Source of the DNA: Saururus chinensis
Lineage: Eukaryota; Streptophyta; Magnoliopsida; Piperales; Saururaceae
Assembly: GCA_035235625.1 (NCBI GenBank)
Contig: CP141144.1
Span: 46,808,014 to 46,872,013, forward strand
Length of the DNA stretch: 64,000 bases
Direction of reading: 5' to 3'
Program-made: the position numbers and the translations under genes
Shown here: positions 47,084-59,699 of the stretch, piece after piece
Layout: each line of letters opens with the position of its first letter
How positions within the stretch are numbered: position 1 is the first letter of the stretch
Notes under the pieces: generated by a model
Databases searched by the model: none
Seen by the model: only the letters and a program-made list of their open reading frames with translations
Told to the model about the DNA's origin: nothing

Positions 47084-47500
47084 GTACAATTAATAAAACA
47101 TAAACAAAGTAAAACACGGAAAGCAAGATTATGCCATTGGCAAATACAATAGAGTAGTATAGCTATTGAGGACTTCAAACTCCAACACTAGAGAAGATCT
47201 TGAATGGGTTGGAATACAACGCCAACAGAAAGTTAGGCACCAAGATCACCCAAAAGTAGCCCATGAACAAGCTCCAAGGGCCCATCACCAAAGTACACCT
47301 GGTCATGAACACAACCGGGGGAGAAAAGTCATTACCATATTTGACATGCATAAAAATCTGTTGGGCTTATCTTCATGTGGATTGTGGAGCCCCCTCTTTG
47401 TGTGGTGGCCCATTACTTAACCCACTTCGGGAACAAATAGATAAAGACATAAAGTACGTGGAGAGCATTTTTGGTAATAAGCTTTGTATACTTACATGAA
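47084..47500. other. Unassigned stretch with a possible gene fragment
   Basis: A plus-strand frame through 47260-47499 reads GPITKVHLVMNTTGGEKSLP, cysteine-containing residues, then NPLREQIDKDIKYVESIFGN. The composition looks like real protein, but I do not recognise the family. It ends at the border of the hAT element. Confidence 0.3.
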
Positions 47501-50500
47501 TAGGGGTGGCAATAGGTCGGCCTAGGCCCATTGTAGCCACTCACAAGGCAGGCTAGGAGAGGGGGAGTCCGACCTAGCCCGCAGCCCCTTTAGAGGGTAC
47601 TGTCACAGAATAGCGTGCCAGGCCCCCTCCTCCCCTTAATTTTCCAAAAAGAAACTTTAAAATTTGGTAAAAAATTCTAAAAAAAATATTTAGTAAAATT
47701 TTAAAACCTTACAAAATAGATGATATAAATGGATCACTATAGAATGAATAAATTGTAACTAATTTGGCACCAACTCACTTATGCATCATTTACAATTATA
47801 ATCTAAAACCATAATTACAAAATAAATAAAAATGACATTATTGACTAATTGATTGTCAAGTTTTATAAATCTTCTATGATTTCCTTTACAAATTAGGGAG
47901 CATGTGTCATTTCTTCTACATCCAACCAATCTTTCAAGCAAATGCATACCTCCACTGCATCAGGTGTTATTCGACTTCGCCTATCGTCCAACACCCTACC
48001 TCCTGCACTAAAAGTAGATTCTAATACTACTACAGACATTCGGGGGGGGGGGGTTAGTAACTCACTAGCTAAGATAAACAACATAGGATAGTTCTTTCCA
48101 TATGTCTTCCACAAAGTTAAAACATTATATCAAATTCTTCTTTAGTAAGAAAAGATGAAAAATTAGTTTGTTAATAGTTAGCTAATTCATTAGTATTAGA
48201 ATTTTATTTTATTGAAGTAACATCGAAGACTTAGTTTTATGTTGAAGAGGATGCATAGTGGTAGAAGAAGCAGTTAATTGATTTTGTTTTGACCCATAAG
48301 TAATTTCATATATATTATATAAAGAACCCAAAGTAGTTTCTAGAGTTTTATATAAAGTATCATTTTCATTGGCATAGGGACTCATTTTGTCACATATATC
48401 ATCTATTAAAAATTGTAAACCTTCTAATCTAACCCTAGGATCCATTACAATCCCTAAATAATAGATTAAAAGGATGAGAGATTAATATTTATTGAATTAT
48501 ATTTCTATTTCCACTATAATATGTGAAAAAAAGTTTCATTATCTCTATAACTTTCAAATGTATAAGTTATATCATACGAGTGGTTTAGAATTGAACAAGA
48601 AGTAGGATAGTAAACTCCTGATAAATTTTTAGTAGAATTATAAAAAGTAAATATAAATTGCATTAAATAAATAAAAATGGCAAAATGAGCTTCATTAAAT
48701 CCTAGATTAGGTAACTTTTTTGTAGCCCAACTTATGATTAAACTTTCTAATCCTTCACAAGATCTCAACATTAAATATGTGTTATTCCACCTATGATGAA
48801 CATCTAATTGAAATTTTTTATATTTCTTACCATGAAATTTTCACGTCTTTAAATTCTTTTATTGTAGAGGGTGAAGAAGTGATTTATAATAAAGTATTTT
48901 TAATTAGTTAAATATGAGGTTTAACTACATTTAAACAATCTTGAACAAATAAATTAATTGTGTGAGATACATATCTAATATAAAATGTAAGAGACTCTAG
49001 TGTAACAATGTTATCACAATAAGTTTCAAAAAGTTCTACCTCCATATTATTATTAGACATTATCTAAGGTAGTGACATAATTTTATCTTTAATTGAGTAT
49101 CCATTTAAAACATAAATTCGTGATTTTTAAATAATTGAGGTAGAATGAGGATATTCTATAAGTTCTACCTCTATATTATTCTCTTATTTAGTCTCCATGA
49201 TTCATCAATAAAATGAGTTGTAACACATGGATATTTGATATCTTGGTTACTAGTCTAAATATCGCAAGTTAAAGAAATCTTACCTGGAATTGTTTGTAGG
49301 ATGTTCATAAGTTGTACCTTGTATTCCTTGTATATCTTGAAAATATCTTTCTTCAAACTGTTGCGCGAAATTTTGTGGAAGGCCGGATTGAGAACTTGCC
49401 TCACATACATCTCGAACAATTCGTCATCGGCGAAGGAGAAGGATTGCTCGGCACGCATACTTCACAAGTTCGCTCCAATTTGTATCTTAATTAAAATTGA
49501 AAGTACTAAGAGAGATAGAAGAAATGTTCATAGCGCTTAGGTGTGCTTGTTTGGGTCCTTCGGTCCATGCTTGGTGGAGCATGCTCTAGCATGTCAAGAA
49601 GATGTCTAGTACCCCCTCCCCTGATTCCCATGTTTAGAATTATTTAGTAATAGTTGAATTCAGCTCTTAGGAAGAACATTCATGGGTTATTGGGGTTGTC
49701 CACCATAATTTTCTTCATATGGTTCCACACCATAGAGAGTTGCCAATTTTTTCTCCCTCACTATTGAAGGCATTGGTGGAATACTTCCTTTGTAGTCGAC
49801 TTTGTCCATTTTGAGAATTCCTCCTTTGGAAAACTTGGCGGTTGGGACAAACAAGGAAGAGGAGGCATTGTAGTTGGAGTGGCCGAGTAGGATGGCATAT
49901 TCTTTATAAAAAAGTAAATTAATAAGAGAAAAATGAGGCATATTAAAGTAAAAACCAAGTTATTAAACCAAAATACTTGTGTTAGACCTTATATGATTGA
50001 GACTTGAGTTATCCACTTAATGGAGGAGGAAGATTGAGATTTGACAACTTTGTTCTTGAATCTTGAGGCTTGAGAGTGTGAGATCTTAATTTAAAATTTA
50101 ATTAAAACAAATTAAAAATATTAAGAGCTTAAGAGTACGGAGGAGAGGAGAAAGAGTGTGTTCTAGAGTAGTGGAAAGGGTAAAGGGAAGGTTAAACTCC
50201 CCTCTATTTATAATTTTTTAAATGTGACAATTATTTCTCCTGCCATTGAAAATGATCGTAATTTGAATGTTAATATAATTAAAATTGTCTTTTTGAGGGG
50301 GTGCCAATTTTGTAATCCCCCCTCAATTCAGTTTTGTTTTTAATTTATAAAAGTGGCTAAACCCTAATAGTTGTAATAGCCATTGGGGGATTCTCCCCTA
50401 ATGACTGTCCAATAGTTGGGGGAGCACCAATAGCTAGAAAGGTGTTAGGGAAGCCCCCAATGGCTTTTTCGTTGTTGGGGTTTCCCCAACGGTCAAATGG

Positions 50501-50575
50501 GCCAGCCAAGCCCTCTCTCCCCATTGGTGTGGCCTGCATGCTGTGCATGGGCTGCCCGCATTTTTGCCACCCCTA
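47501..50575 (-). mobile_element. hAT transposon with degenerate transposase, 3075 bp
   Basis: Left end TAGGGGTGGCAATAGG; right complement TAGGGGTGGCAAAAATG. Flanks TACATGAA (47493-47500) and TAAAAGAA (50576-50583) match at six of eight positions, plausible for an aged 8-bp duplication. A minus-strand transposase remnant fills the middle. Confidence 0.82.
47893..49941 (-). pseudogene. hAT transposase (RICESLEEPER/ZBED type), degenerate
   Basis: Minus-strand pieces in order: KISRNSLKKDIFKIYKEYK and TIPGKISLTCDI (49255-49458), directly followed by a TAG where the family has Trp, then TSNQDIKYPCVTTHF. Next are the middle block WATKKLPNLGFNEAHF with NSTKNLSGVYYPT (48514-48771) and LDPR-like MDPRVRLEGLQFLIDD (48209-48445). 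Last is the C-terminal dimerisation region WKTYGKNYPMLFILASELL, VVLESTFSAGGRVLDDRRS and VEVCICLKDWL (47893-48114). A catalytic Asp is kept in LTCDI. Several frame changes and stops separate the pieces. No BED zinc finger is recognised upstream. Confidence 0.85.
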
Positions 50576-51178
50576 TAAAAGAAGAGGGTTTTTCTTTTGA
50601 GAAAAGAAGAAGTAGAGCCAAGGACTTGGAAGAGAGACTTTGGAGAGTAAGAAAGTGATTTTCTTTTAGGAAGAAGGAGAAGGAAAGGAGGAAGTTTTTT
50701 AAGCTCAAGTTGTTCCTCTTGGCATAGAGAAGATAAATCAAGGTGATTTGTGTTGAGAATCTTTTTCCTATTTCTTCTTTATTTTTCTACCTATGGGTGA
50801 AATATCTTTATTGTATGTGAAGAGGGTGTTGACCCTTAATTGTGCGATCTTTATAAAGTAGAATGTACCCCCATCCTTAATAATGAAATTGGTCCACATA
50901 AATCCTGTGGATATAGCCGCTACTTTGGCTGTAAACCATGCAAAATTTCATGTCTTCTATATGTTTGTTGAGTTTCCTAATTAGAAAACTTGCTTTGTGG
51001 GTGTGTTAATTTGCAACTTGGGAAGTGTAGAGGACATACTTATAGTACTTTGTGTGTGAGTTCACCTGGTACAGTGTACTCGGACTAGCAAGCGGAGCTC
51101 TTTCTCACTGTTGTTCCTCAGATTGTTGTGTTTCTTGGCTAGCATAAAAGAGGGAAATTGTATAGTTTTCTGAATAAG
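50576..51178 (+). repeat. Remaining 5' LTR part of copia-2
   Basis: Has a CTATAAAAG box at its left border, a purine-rich leader, and 'taaatcctgtggatatagcc' with 'gctgtaaaccatg', a common downstream LTR pattern of plant copia elements. A primer site follows. The LTR start is not seen; the hAT element occupies the upstream side. Confidence 0.6.
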
Positions 51179-51190
51179 TGGTATTGGATC
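51179..51190 (+). other. Primer binding site of copia-2
   Basis: TGGTATTGGATC, a decayed form of TGGTATCAGAGC, directly after the LTR remnant. Confidence 0.6.
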
Positions 51191-51240
51191 TAAGGTTAAA
51201 AACTATCTTTCTATTAGACAAAATGTTGAATCATACTACA

Positions 51241-51948
51241 ATGATGATTAGTTTGAGTGAGATCAATTAGATGATATAGAAAGCTGAGATAGAAGATCTT
51301 TTATACTCTAAGAATTTCTTTGAATTAGTTTTGGGAGTGAAATTGAAGAAGACATTGGATGATAATTAGAAGAAAGAAAACCGAAAAACTATAGCTTGCA
51401 TTAGACAATGGTTGGATGCTATTGTAATCCACCAAATGTTTGATGAAGTTAATGCAAAATTTCTTTGGGAGAAGGTTCATGAAAGAATGTAGGAAATAAG
51501 GCCTTCTTGATGAGGAAACTTTTAGACTTGAAGTTTAAGGAAAATGGTTCTGTGGTAGAGTATTTGAATCAGATGCAAAGTCTTGTTAACTAACTAACAA
51601 CTATGACGATGAGTTGCAAACCTTATTGTTGTTTAGTTCTTAACCAGTGAGTTGAAGGCTCTTATAATGTATCTTAGCAACTTGGCACTAAATGGAGTGT
51701 TAATTATGAGCCAAGTTAGAAGTAGATTGTTGAGTGAAGAGATTAGGAGAAAGTCTTTGTTATCTTTATATTCAGCTTTGGTTTTTGAACAAAGAAAGGG
51801 AAGGCCAAAGAATAGATGCCCAAAGAATGGTAAAGATGGTAAAAGGTCTAGATCTCAAAAGAGGTTGAAATGTTTTCATTGTGGTGGTCTAAGACATTTC
51901 AAGAAGGAATGTAGGAAGCTCAAGGAAACAATGGGATGGCTCATCAAA
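51241..51948 (+). pseudogene. gag of copia-2
   Basis: Interrupted frames read ENRKTIACIRQWLDAIVIHQ and AKFLWEKVHERM, typical UBN2-type gag, then a basic stretch and the CCHC knuckle CFHCGGLRHFKKEC at about 51870-51911. Many stops lie between 51340 and 51650. Confidence 0.8.
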
Positions 51949-52570
51949 TGAGAAAGAAAAGTAATTTCAAGAGTCTAATGTCATGGATAAAGGTAAGGAC
52001 ATTGTCATGGTCTATGTTTATAATAAAAGTTATTTGAATTCAACAAGTACAACTAGTTAAGTTATTGGTTCCGAGGCTAATTTCCATGTAACTTTTCCTA
52101 GAGAGTTCTTCACTACATATGAGTCAGGTGACTTGGGGATTGTGAGGATAGGAAACCATAAAGTTTTGGAGATTGTTGAAAAATGAAATGTGCACCTTGT
52201 GACTAGTGTGGGTCACAAGTTGGAGCTTAGAAATGTATGATAGGGCTACGATATCAACGGGCAAACTTGATAATAAAGGTTATAAGTCACGCTTTGTCAA
52301 AGCTGTGTGGAAGCTCACAAAAGAATCTCTTGTTGTAGCAAGGGGGAAGAAGTATTGCACTCTTTACAAAACAGAAGGGCAACTATTCAAGGGTGAGGTG
52401 AATGTCATTTTGAGGAATCATCTACTAACTTGTTGAAGTGGTGGCTTGGCCACATGAGTGAGAAAAATACTTACAAATTTAACAGGTACTTCTTTGAACC
52501 TTTGTGATCATTGTTTAATTGTAAATAACATAGAGTTTCATTTTCAAATACTAGTACCTGAAAAATAAAT

Positions 52571-52954
52571 GTTCTTGATCTTATTTATTTGTATGTTTGT
52601 GGTCCCATAGAGGAGAAGTTTTTTGGAGCTTCTTTATACTTTGTTACTTTTATTGATGATGCATTTAGGAAAGTATATAGTAAAGATGAAGTGTTTGACA
52701 CATTTCAAAATTTTCATGCCTTTGCTGAGATGCAAATGGAGAAACTTCTAAAATGTCTTCGCACCAATAATGGGGGAGAATACACTTTAAGAATGTTTAA
52801 GGATTATTGTAGCAAGCATTGTATAAAACATGAGAAGATGAGTCCTTATACACCTCAACACAATGGTGTGGCAGAGAAAATGAATAGGATTAATAGTGGA
52901 GAGGATTCGAAGCATGTTGCCTTTAGCAAAACTTTCAAAGAGCTATTAGAGTGA
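52571..52954 (+). pseudogene. Integrase core of copia-2
   Basis: Reads LDLIYLYVCGPIEEKFFGAS, LYFVTFIDDAFRKVY, LRTNNGGEYTLRMFKDYC and SPYTPQHNGVAEKMNR. The catalytic Glu is kept. The first Asp of the family motif (SDVCGP) is Tyr (52592-52594) and the second (RSDNGGE) is Asn (52766-52768), so the site is dead. Upstream, 52206-52436 holds the pre-integrase HHCC-like stretch. Confidence 0.85.
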
Positions 52955-53559
52955 AGCTATAAGCATCTCTTGTTACTTGATTAATCAGTCTCCTTTATAT
53001 ACATTCAATTGTAAGGCACCAAACAAAGTGTGGAGTGGTAGAGATCACTCCTACTTACATTAAAGGTATTTGGTTGCAAGTTATTTGTGCATGTACCCAA
53101 TGAACAAAGATCAAAAGTAGATGACAAAGCCATTAAGTATATCTTTATTAGGTATGGTGCTGATGAGCTTGGTTATAGGTTGTGAAACCAAAAGAACAAA
53201 AAACTTATTAAAAGTAGAGATGTGGTCTTTGAAGAAGATCAAACTATTGAAGATTTTCTGAAAGATGAGCTACCAAATCAAGTTGTCCATAAAGTGTTTA
53301 ATGAGATCCATATTTCCACAAGCTTCACACGATGTTCAAGATGGAGAACATAATGAAGGTGATGTGCCTGCATATGAAAATAATAATTATGTAGAAGATG
53401 AGGTGAACATGATGATGTAGACTTTGATATTGATGATGTGTTTAGTGATGGAATTGACTTAGATGAAGATGAAGGCTCTAGTTAAGATCATATTGAAGGG
53501 GGAGCCTTTGTATCAAGGAGAGACAAAATCACTAAGGAGGTTGGATGTAGAGAAAAAAT

Positions 53560-54350
53560 AATCTACAAGGTACCCTTCATCTACATATGTCACACTTACT
53601 AAATATGGTGAACCAAAACATTTTATGGAAGCTCAAAAATATGAATATAAGGATCAATGGATGAAAGTCATGCAAAAAGAGATAAAATCATTACATGAGA
53701 ACCAAACTTAATTATGAGTTGGTAAAGCTTTCTTAATGCAAAAGAGCTTTGAGAAATAAGTAGGTGTACTAGTTGAATAGTTCACTTCTAAAGTACAAGG
53801 CAATGTTGGTTATCAAAGGCTTTGGCAAAAGAAAGGTATTGATTTTGATGAGATATTTTCACCTGTTGTGAAGATATCATCTATTAGAGTTGTGTTGGAT
53901 CTAGCCATTAGCATGGACCTTGAGGTTAAGCAACTTGATATTAAGATCGCCTTCCTTCATGGTGATTTAGAGGAAGAGATTTACATGGAACAATCAAATG
54001 TGTTTAAAGTCAAAGGTAAGAAGCACATGATATGCAAGTTATGGAAGAGTTTGTATAGGTTGAAGGAAGCTTTAAGGCAATGGTATAAGAAGTTAGATGC
54101 TTTCATGTTAAGTAATGGGTACAAGAGAACAATTTTGGATCATTGTATTTTCTCTAAAAGGTTTGGTGATGGCAATTTTATTATCTTGCAATGTTATGTT
54201 GATGATATGTTAATTGTTGAGCATGATACTAACAAGATTGTTAGGTTGAAGCATGATTAAAGCAATTCCTTTGTCATGAAGAATTTGGGGTCTACAAAAC
54301 AAATCTTAGGGATGATAATCAAGCACAATAGGAAAGCTAAGAAGCTATGA
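53560..54350 (+). pseudogene. Reverse transcriptase of copia-2
   Basis: Reads a shifted N-terminal part (PKHFMEAQKYEYKDQWMKVM), then KKGIDFDEIFSPVVKISSIR, LEVKQLDIKIAFLHGDLEEE, KLWKSLYRLKEALRQWYKKL and LQCYVDDMLIVEHD. The YVDD box is intact; the expected Asp in 'QMDVKTAFLHGDL' is retained as LDIK. Stops and shifts near 53710-53780 and 54258. Confidence 0.85.
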
Positions 54351-54599
54351 CTATCACAAGAAAAGTACATTAAGAAGGTACTTAAAAATTTAATACAAAG
54401 AATGCAGAGCCCGTTAGTACATCATTTCCAAGTCATTATAAATTGCACAAGAAGCAAAGTCCTTCAAATGAGAGGGAGAAGGAAGAGATGGGCAAAATCC
54501 CCTATGCATTGGTGGTAGGGAGATAAATATATGCAATGGTATGTACAAGGTCAGATATTAGACAAGCCATTGGAGTGGTGTGTAGACATTTTGCAAACC

Positions 54600-54671
54600 C
54601 AGGGAAGGAGCATTGGATGCGGTCAAGTGGATGATTTGATATTTAAGAGGTTCCTATCAAAGGTATATTTA
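54600..54671 (+). pseudogene. RNase H of copia-2, first fragment
   Basis: Reads SGWMI-stop-YLRGSYQRYI and breaks off exactly at the LTR start at 54672. It resumes at 59605. Confidence 0.75.
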
Positions 54672-57600
54672 TGTCACGCCTGAGGTTTTTCCTTACATTT
54701 AATTAAAAACTTTGCTAATATTTTATTTCGAAATACAAACATAAAACAAAAGAACCAACAAAATTCAAAATTATATGAAAATAATTTTTGCAAATTAATT
54801 TATTATACGGCAAAACTAACATTCTCAGGCCTGACTTGAAAAAAAATATAAAAGTAAAACCTGCCATGGCCATAGGCTTTAAAAACCAATATCTTCGAGG
54901 AATCTCTAAGTACAAATTCTTTCACAGTTTGAAAAATGAATCGTATTTACGTACCCAAGTCTAGTACATGATACATTTCTCTCACCTTAATCAATACATG
55001 AGATCATGGCACGAAAATCTACAAAGCCTCACTACGATTTCGCTGCACTCCAGGTCAAGGAAAAAATAGTCCACCACAGGGAATAGTCTAGTCCAGAAAA
55101 CAATCACACGACCTACAAAAGCTTCCAAACGAAGGGGCTAAAAAAATAGGGTGAGTATTTTTATACTCAATAGGAAAATACCCAGTAGGGGAAAATAAAT
55201 CAATGAACTTCGTAAGTTCATACATAGATGCTTTCATGTAATCACACATGAAGCAAGAAATATATGAAGCATAAAAAATGTATCTTACACAAATACAATC
55301 ATACAGGCTGAACTTACATTTACCCTTACAACATACTCTTATACTTACACTTACACTCTAAATCAGAGTCTTACTAACTTACTCGCACAATCGGACACTT
55401 ACACTTATAGCATACACATACTCGTACAACCTTATTCATATAAACTTACTTGTATGACCTTACTCGTACAATCTTACTAATACTCATAAACTTACTCTTA
55501 CTGTCTTCCTTAGATGCTTACACTTACTCTATATCTTACATGTACAACTTACTCAGAATTGGAAACATATAACTTACTCTTACTATCGTACACATACTAC
55601 CGACAACTGAAGCTCATTACAATTAATAAGCTCCAGCATCAGAAAGGAAGGGAATGTCACTGGGGTGTCACCATAACCTTCAAGGAACAACTAGACACCA
55701 TGGACTTTTCCGAAGGCAAGGCACACCTATGCTCATGGGGTATAGGATCAAACAAGTAAGAGCAAATCCCTGATACTACTTACTTGAGCACGCAAATGCC
55801 CACTCTCTGGGGCCATACAGTGCCAACAAAGGCCATGCAGTGCCAACTAAGGGCAGAAAATATATGATGCCACTCTTGGGTAGGAATCTTACAGTACCAC
55901 TCTTGGGTAGAACATATTGTGTCATTGGTAGGCAGAAAACATATAGAGCCCACAAAGGGCAGAAACTTGCAGCGCTCTCAACAGAACATCAAATATCTGG
56001 GCCGAAATACAGCACCAAGACTAAATCCTACAGGTAACACCATGGCTAGACCAGGAAAGATGCTCAGCCGATTACTTATCGACTTACACAAAAATGGAAC
56101 TTAATCCATTGGAACCCTCAGTCTCAAACTCACAACGTTATCAAATTATGGTTACTCACAATTCAAGTTCACATTAAGTAACTTATGCATGTATAATTAT
56201 ATTCTGAACCACTTTTGTCTTACATTCTTTAGCCAACCAAGCTAGAACTGCACTTATTCTGAAGCTCTAATCCACAAAGGTAGCATCCTTTACTTTTCTC
56301 ATCTCCCGCCCTGACACCTTCAGTCTTATGAATTTTTGTATAGCCTTACTTAAAATTGAATTCCATACTGATACTCTTACCGTCATACACTTATAGCCTT
56401 ACATCATACACCATCCGCCTTAAAACCGAATCATCTTACTCAAACTCCTCAAATGACACCCTTTAGACTTAAGTCTCGTCATCAAACCCTTACTAATTCC
56501 TTACTCATTGTTTTCTGTTACAATTCACATTACGTACATTATGTGGTACCATTATGTTGTTATCTCTTACTAACTCACATGCCCCCAAAAGCGCATTGAA
56601 TCTTAAGTCTTCCAAATTCCTTCGTCCCCTAATTCTCTTACTCGTAGCTCCATCGTACCCTCCAACTCAATCTGAACTGATCCTCCAATCTCATAAAGTC
56701 TAACCTTTGCCCATCATTCATAAGTCTTTCCTCGCCTAGCCTACCATTGTAATTTCTACATCATAACCCTTCAAATACCCCTTCGACAAACTTATAATCA
56801 AACACCCATAATCATGCCCATCGGCCACAGTCCATTAGCCGACAAACAAAGATCTATCGTACACCCCAATCACATACATAGTTAATAACAACTTACTACC
56901 GTACTCATAATCTTCACTAACATACGCACAATTCACATACATAAAACATGCTCATTTAGTCAGCATTTATCATGAAAAATATTAAATTATAAACTCCAAG
57001 CATGCTACTACACAATCAAAGCATGCTATCATGAAATTATGAGTTCAAGGTCCCCTACCTCATAATCCATGTGAGTTTGATGGTGAGCAAATGATGATGG
57101 CAGCGTCGATAGCAGAATAGGCGGCCAAAAACATTGCACTGAGAGAATCATTGTTGTCCCGAGGATTTTCAGAGATGCTGGAATTAATCTCGATAAGTTA
57201 GACTAATTTCACTCAAAGCAAAGATTGGGCGCACTAAGGCAACCAGACATAAGGTCATGCCACTAGAAATGGCAAAAGCGACCACATAATGGGGGTAACT
57301 GATAGGAGGTCGGCCAATGGTTAAAAACACTTTGTTGGCCACAAAACGTTAAAATAGACCGCAGACCGCATTCAGTGGCACATTGTCGAAGCCTCACAAC
57401 ATGGCTGAGGACTTGGTTGCGTACTCACAAACATAAGGGAGACAGAGGAGGACTTTAACGGCAATATTGCCTAGTGGTGGAGTTGTTCCATATACACACG
57501 TTGAGGCACTAAGGCCCGGCGTAGGTGGCCAAGAATGGCGATGTAATTTTTAAACGCTACCTACAACCAAATCAATGTACGAACATGCATCAAGCACGAC

Positions 57601-59604
57601 TTACAGTGGAGGATAAGGGCCCAACAAAGGTCAAGCCTTCGACGGTCCAAGGCTAATGGCTGACACTTTAACTTCCCCTTGGAAGGATTGGAATTTGGGA
57701 ACTCTTTCCTTACATGTTCCGGGCCATGCATAACAAAAGTGGGGTGCAGAGGTAGAATTGGGCCAGAAGTGCTAGCCCTTGCTGTCACTGGGCCGAGGCA
57801 GAGCCCATGACATTAGACAGGTAGCCCAAGTACACGTGATGTCAAGCTAAATAGTTAGCCCTAGGCTGGGGTGGGTCTCACAGTGGTGCTATGAAATGTA
57901 GCCCAAAGTTTGGGGCATGGTTTGGGCAGCAGACGTGCAGGGCAGAGGAGCATAGGAGGCCATGAACGGTAGCCTCATGTCCTTGGGTCAATCGGGCGTT
58001 CACGGTTGTCCATTAGCTGACGTAGGTAATGGTAAAACTGCTGGTCAAAAGGAACAAAAAGATTTGATCAAGCCAAAGGCGACGAAGTGTTGGGTCAGGG
58101 GGTGGACACACTATCATTGAGCCACTAATGGTCAAACAAGAGTGGAGGGACGAACCTGGAAGACACTGAGGCCCGGCAATTGCCGGATAGTGGCAAGTCT
58201 AATGGACATCAGTGCGATGACATGTGATGTTCGATGGCAGAGAATGGACGCCACCAGAGAAAAAGGCAGATTTTTCTCTGGCACGGGTCAACCGGTCGAG
58301 CAAAACGGGACCGATTGGGGTAAGGGAGGCTAGACCTCGGCCCCTTGTCGGTGGTGGCTCGAGGTGGCATACCAAAGGTGGATCGATGGTTTACGGACGA
58401 CAACAGAAACACAAGGTAGAAGACCACAGCGGAATTTCTATTTGGGTCGAAATTGGGCTGAGGGAGGGGGTTAGAGAGAAACAATGATTCAGGCCGGGGG
58501 TGGCCAAAGGCAGCGGTATTTACATCACCATGCCAATGTAGGTCCATAGACCAAACACCGGTGGCCAGCCACCGGCGGCACAGCTAGCAGCCACAACATA
58601 GAAACAAAACAAAACTAAAAATGGAAAAATGCTATGTCAGAATCAGAATTGAGTAGAGGCTGAGGGAGGCGGCAGCCAGGGCAGCCACCTTGCCGTCGCC
58701 AGACTAGGGGAAGGCCAAAGGCCATTCAGCGGTGGCCGGCCACCGATGGCGCAGCCCGCGACCATAACACACAGACAAAAATAGAAAAAAATGGGGAAAT
58801 TGTTCTGTCCAAACTTGAAAATAGGAGTAGGGGTCATGGTCTAGGGAGGCAGCAATCTAGGCCACGGGGTGGTGGCCTTTTTATCACCGGACCAGAAGAG
58901 AGCCAGAGGCCCGGAAAAGGCGGCCGGCGACCAATGGCACAACCGTAGATCATAATGAACAAAAAAATCAAAAAATAGAGGCAGAATAGTTTTTACCTTA
59001 CGATGGCGAAGCTGGGGTAGGGAGGCCGGCACGCCGGTGGTTGGAGGTTGCTCTGGCCGGGGTGGAACCGTGCGGCGGTCTGGACGCCATGCAATTGCCA
59101 ACGGCGGCAAATCAGGACTAAATTCCACGATCGGGTGTCTCTCAAGCTAAAACGAAAAAGAGGGAGAGGGGCGGCGGTGACCGGCAGGGCCAAGCCAGGG
59201 AAGCGGCAGTAACGTCTCCAGGCCGAGGCTGGCTAGGCGGATGCCGGTGGCGGCACCACCTCTAGCCTCACATAGTGAAGGGGGGCTTCCCCCTTTCATT
59301 GCTCCAAAATGGTTGGGCACACTGAGATGCGCTCGATCGTTTCTATAATTGGTTTTTTTCTCGATTACGTTCTTCGCATCTCGTCTTTTTCTCTCCTATT
59401 TTCGCACCAAAAATTTTATGTGATGCGTCGAGGCACATGACCTACAACTAAACATCACTCCCTACTCTTACGGTTGTGAATATCAAGATCAATTATAAAT
59501 ACAGATACACCAAAACATTAAATTTCTTCATAAAAATTACAAGCAGAAACTGCAGAAAATAGCAAAAATATGCAAAAAAAAACAGAAAAATCAGGGATGT
59601 TACA
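54672..59604 (-). mobile_element. Long solo LTR, 4933 bp, inserted in copia-2 RNase H
   Basis: Plus strand begins TGTCACGCCTGAGG and ends CAGGGATGTTACA. On the minus strand this is TGTAACATCCCTGATTTT to CCTCAGGCGTGACA, a normal gypsy-type LTR start and end. Copia RNase H sequence lies directly on both sides. No clean 5-bp duplication: ATTTA on the left, AGTTA or GTTAC on the right. No gag or pol. Contains 'cttacactta'-type low-complexity sequence (55280-55600) and a GC-rich modular array (58490-59000). Confidence 0.75.
58490..59000. repeat. GC-rich tandem modules, about 170-190 bp, three copies
   Basis: Each module holds 'GCGGTGGCCRGCCACCGRYGG' followed by 'gcacagc', 'catagaaacaaaacaaaa' and 'gaggctgagggaggcggcag'. 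Module centres are near 58559, 58729 and 58918. Differences are many, so the array is old. The part 58000-59300 is the only GC-rich stretch of this LTR. Confidence 0.7.
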
Positions 59605-59699
59605 GTTACGCTTTAGAGATGATAAATCTTTCCTTGAGGGGTTTATGAATGCAGATATGGCTGGAGATCTTGATTAAAAGAAGAGTACTTTGGGGTTCT
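59605..59699 (+). pseudogene. RNase H of copia-2, middle fragment
   Basis: Reads LRFRDDKSFLEGFMNADMAG then D-stop-KKSTLGF, the 'DADWAGD..KSTSGF' block of copia RNase H. Bounded by two LTR insertions. Confidence 0.85.

Noticed and set aside
55200..55620. Possible gene in TTACTC/TTACAC-rich sequence
   Set aside because: Low-complexity LTR sequence with no conserved frame.
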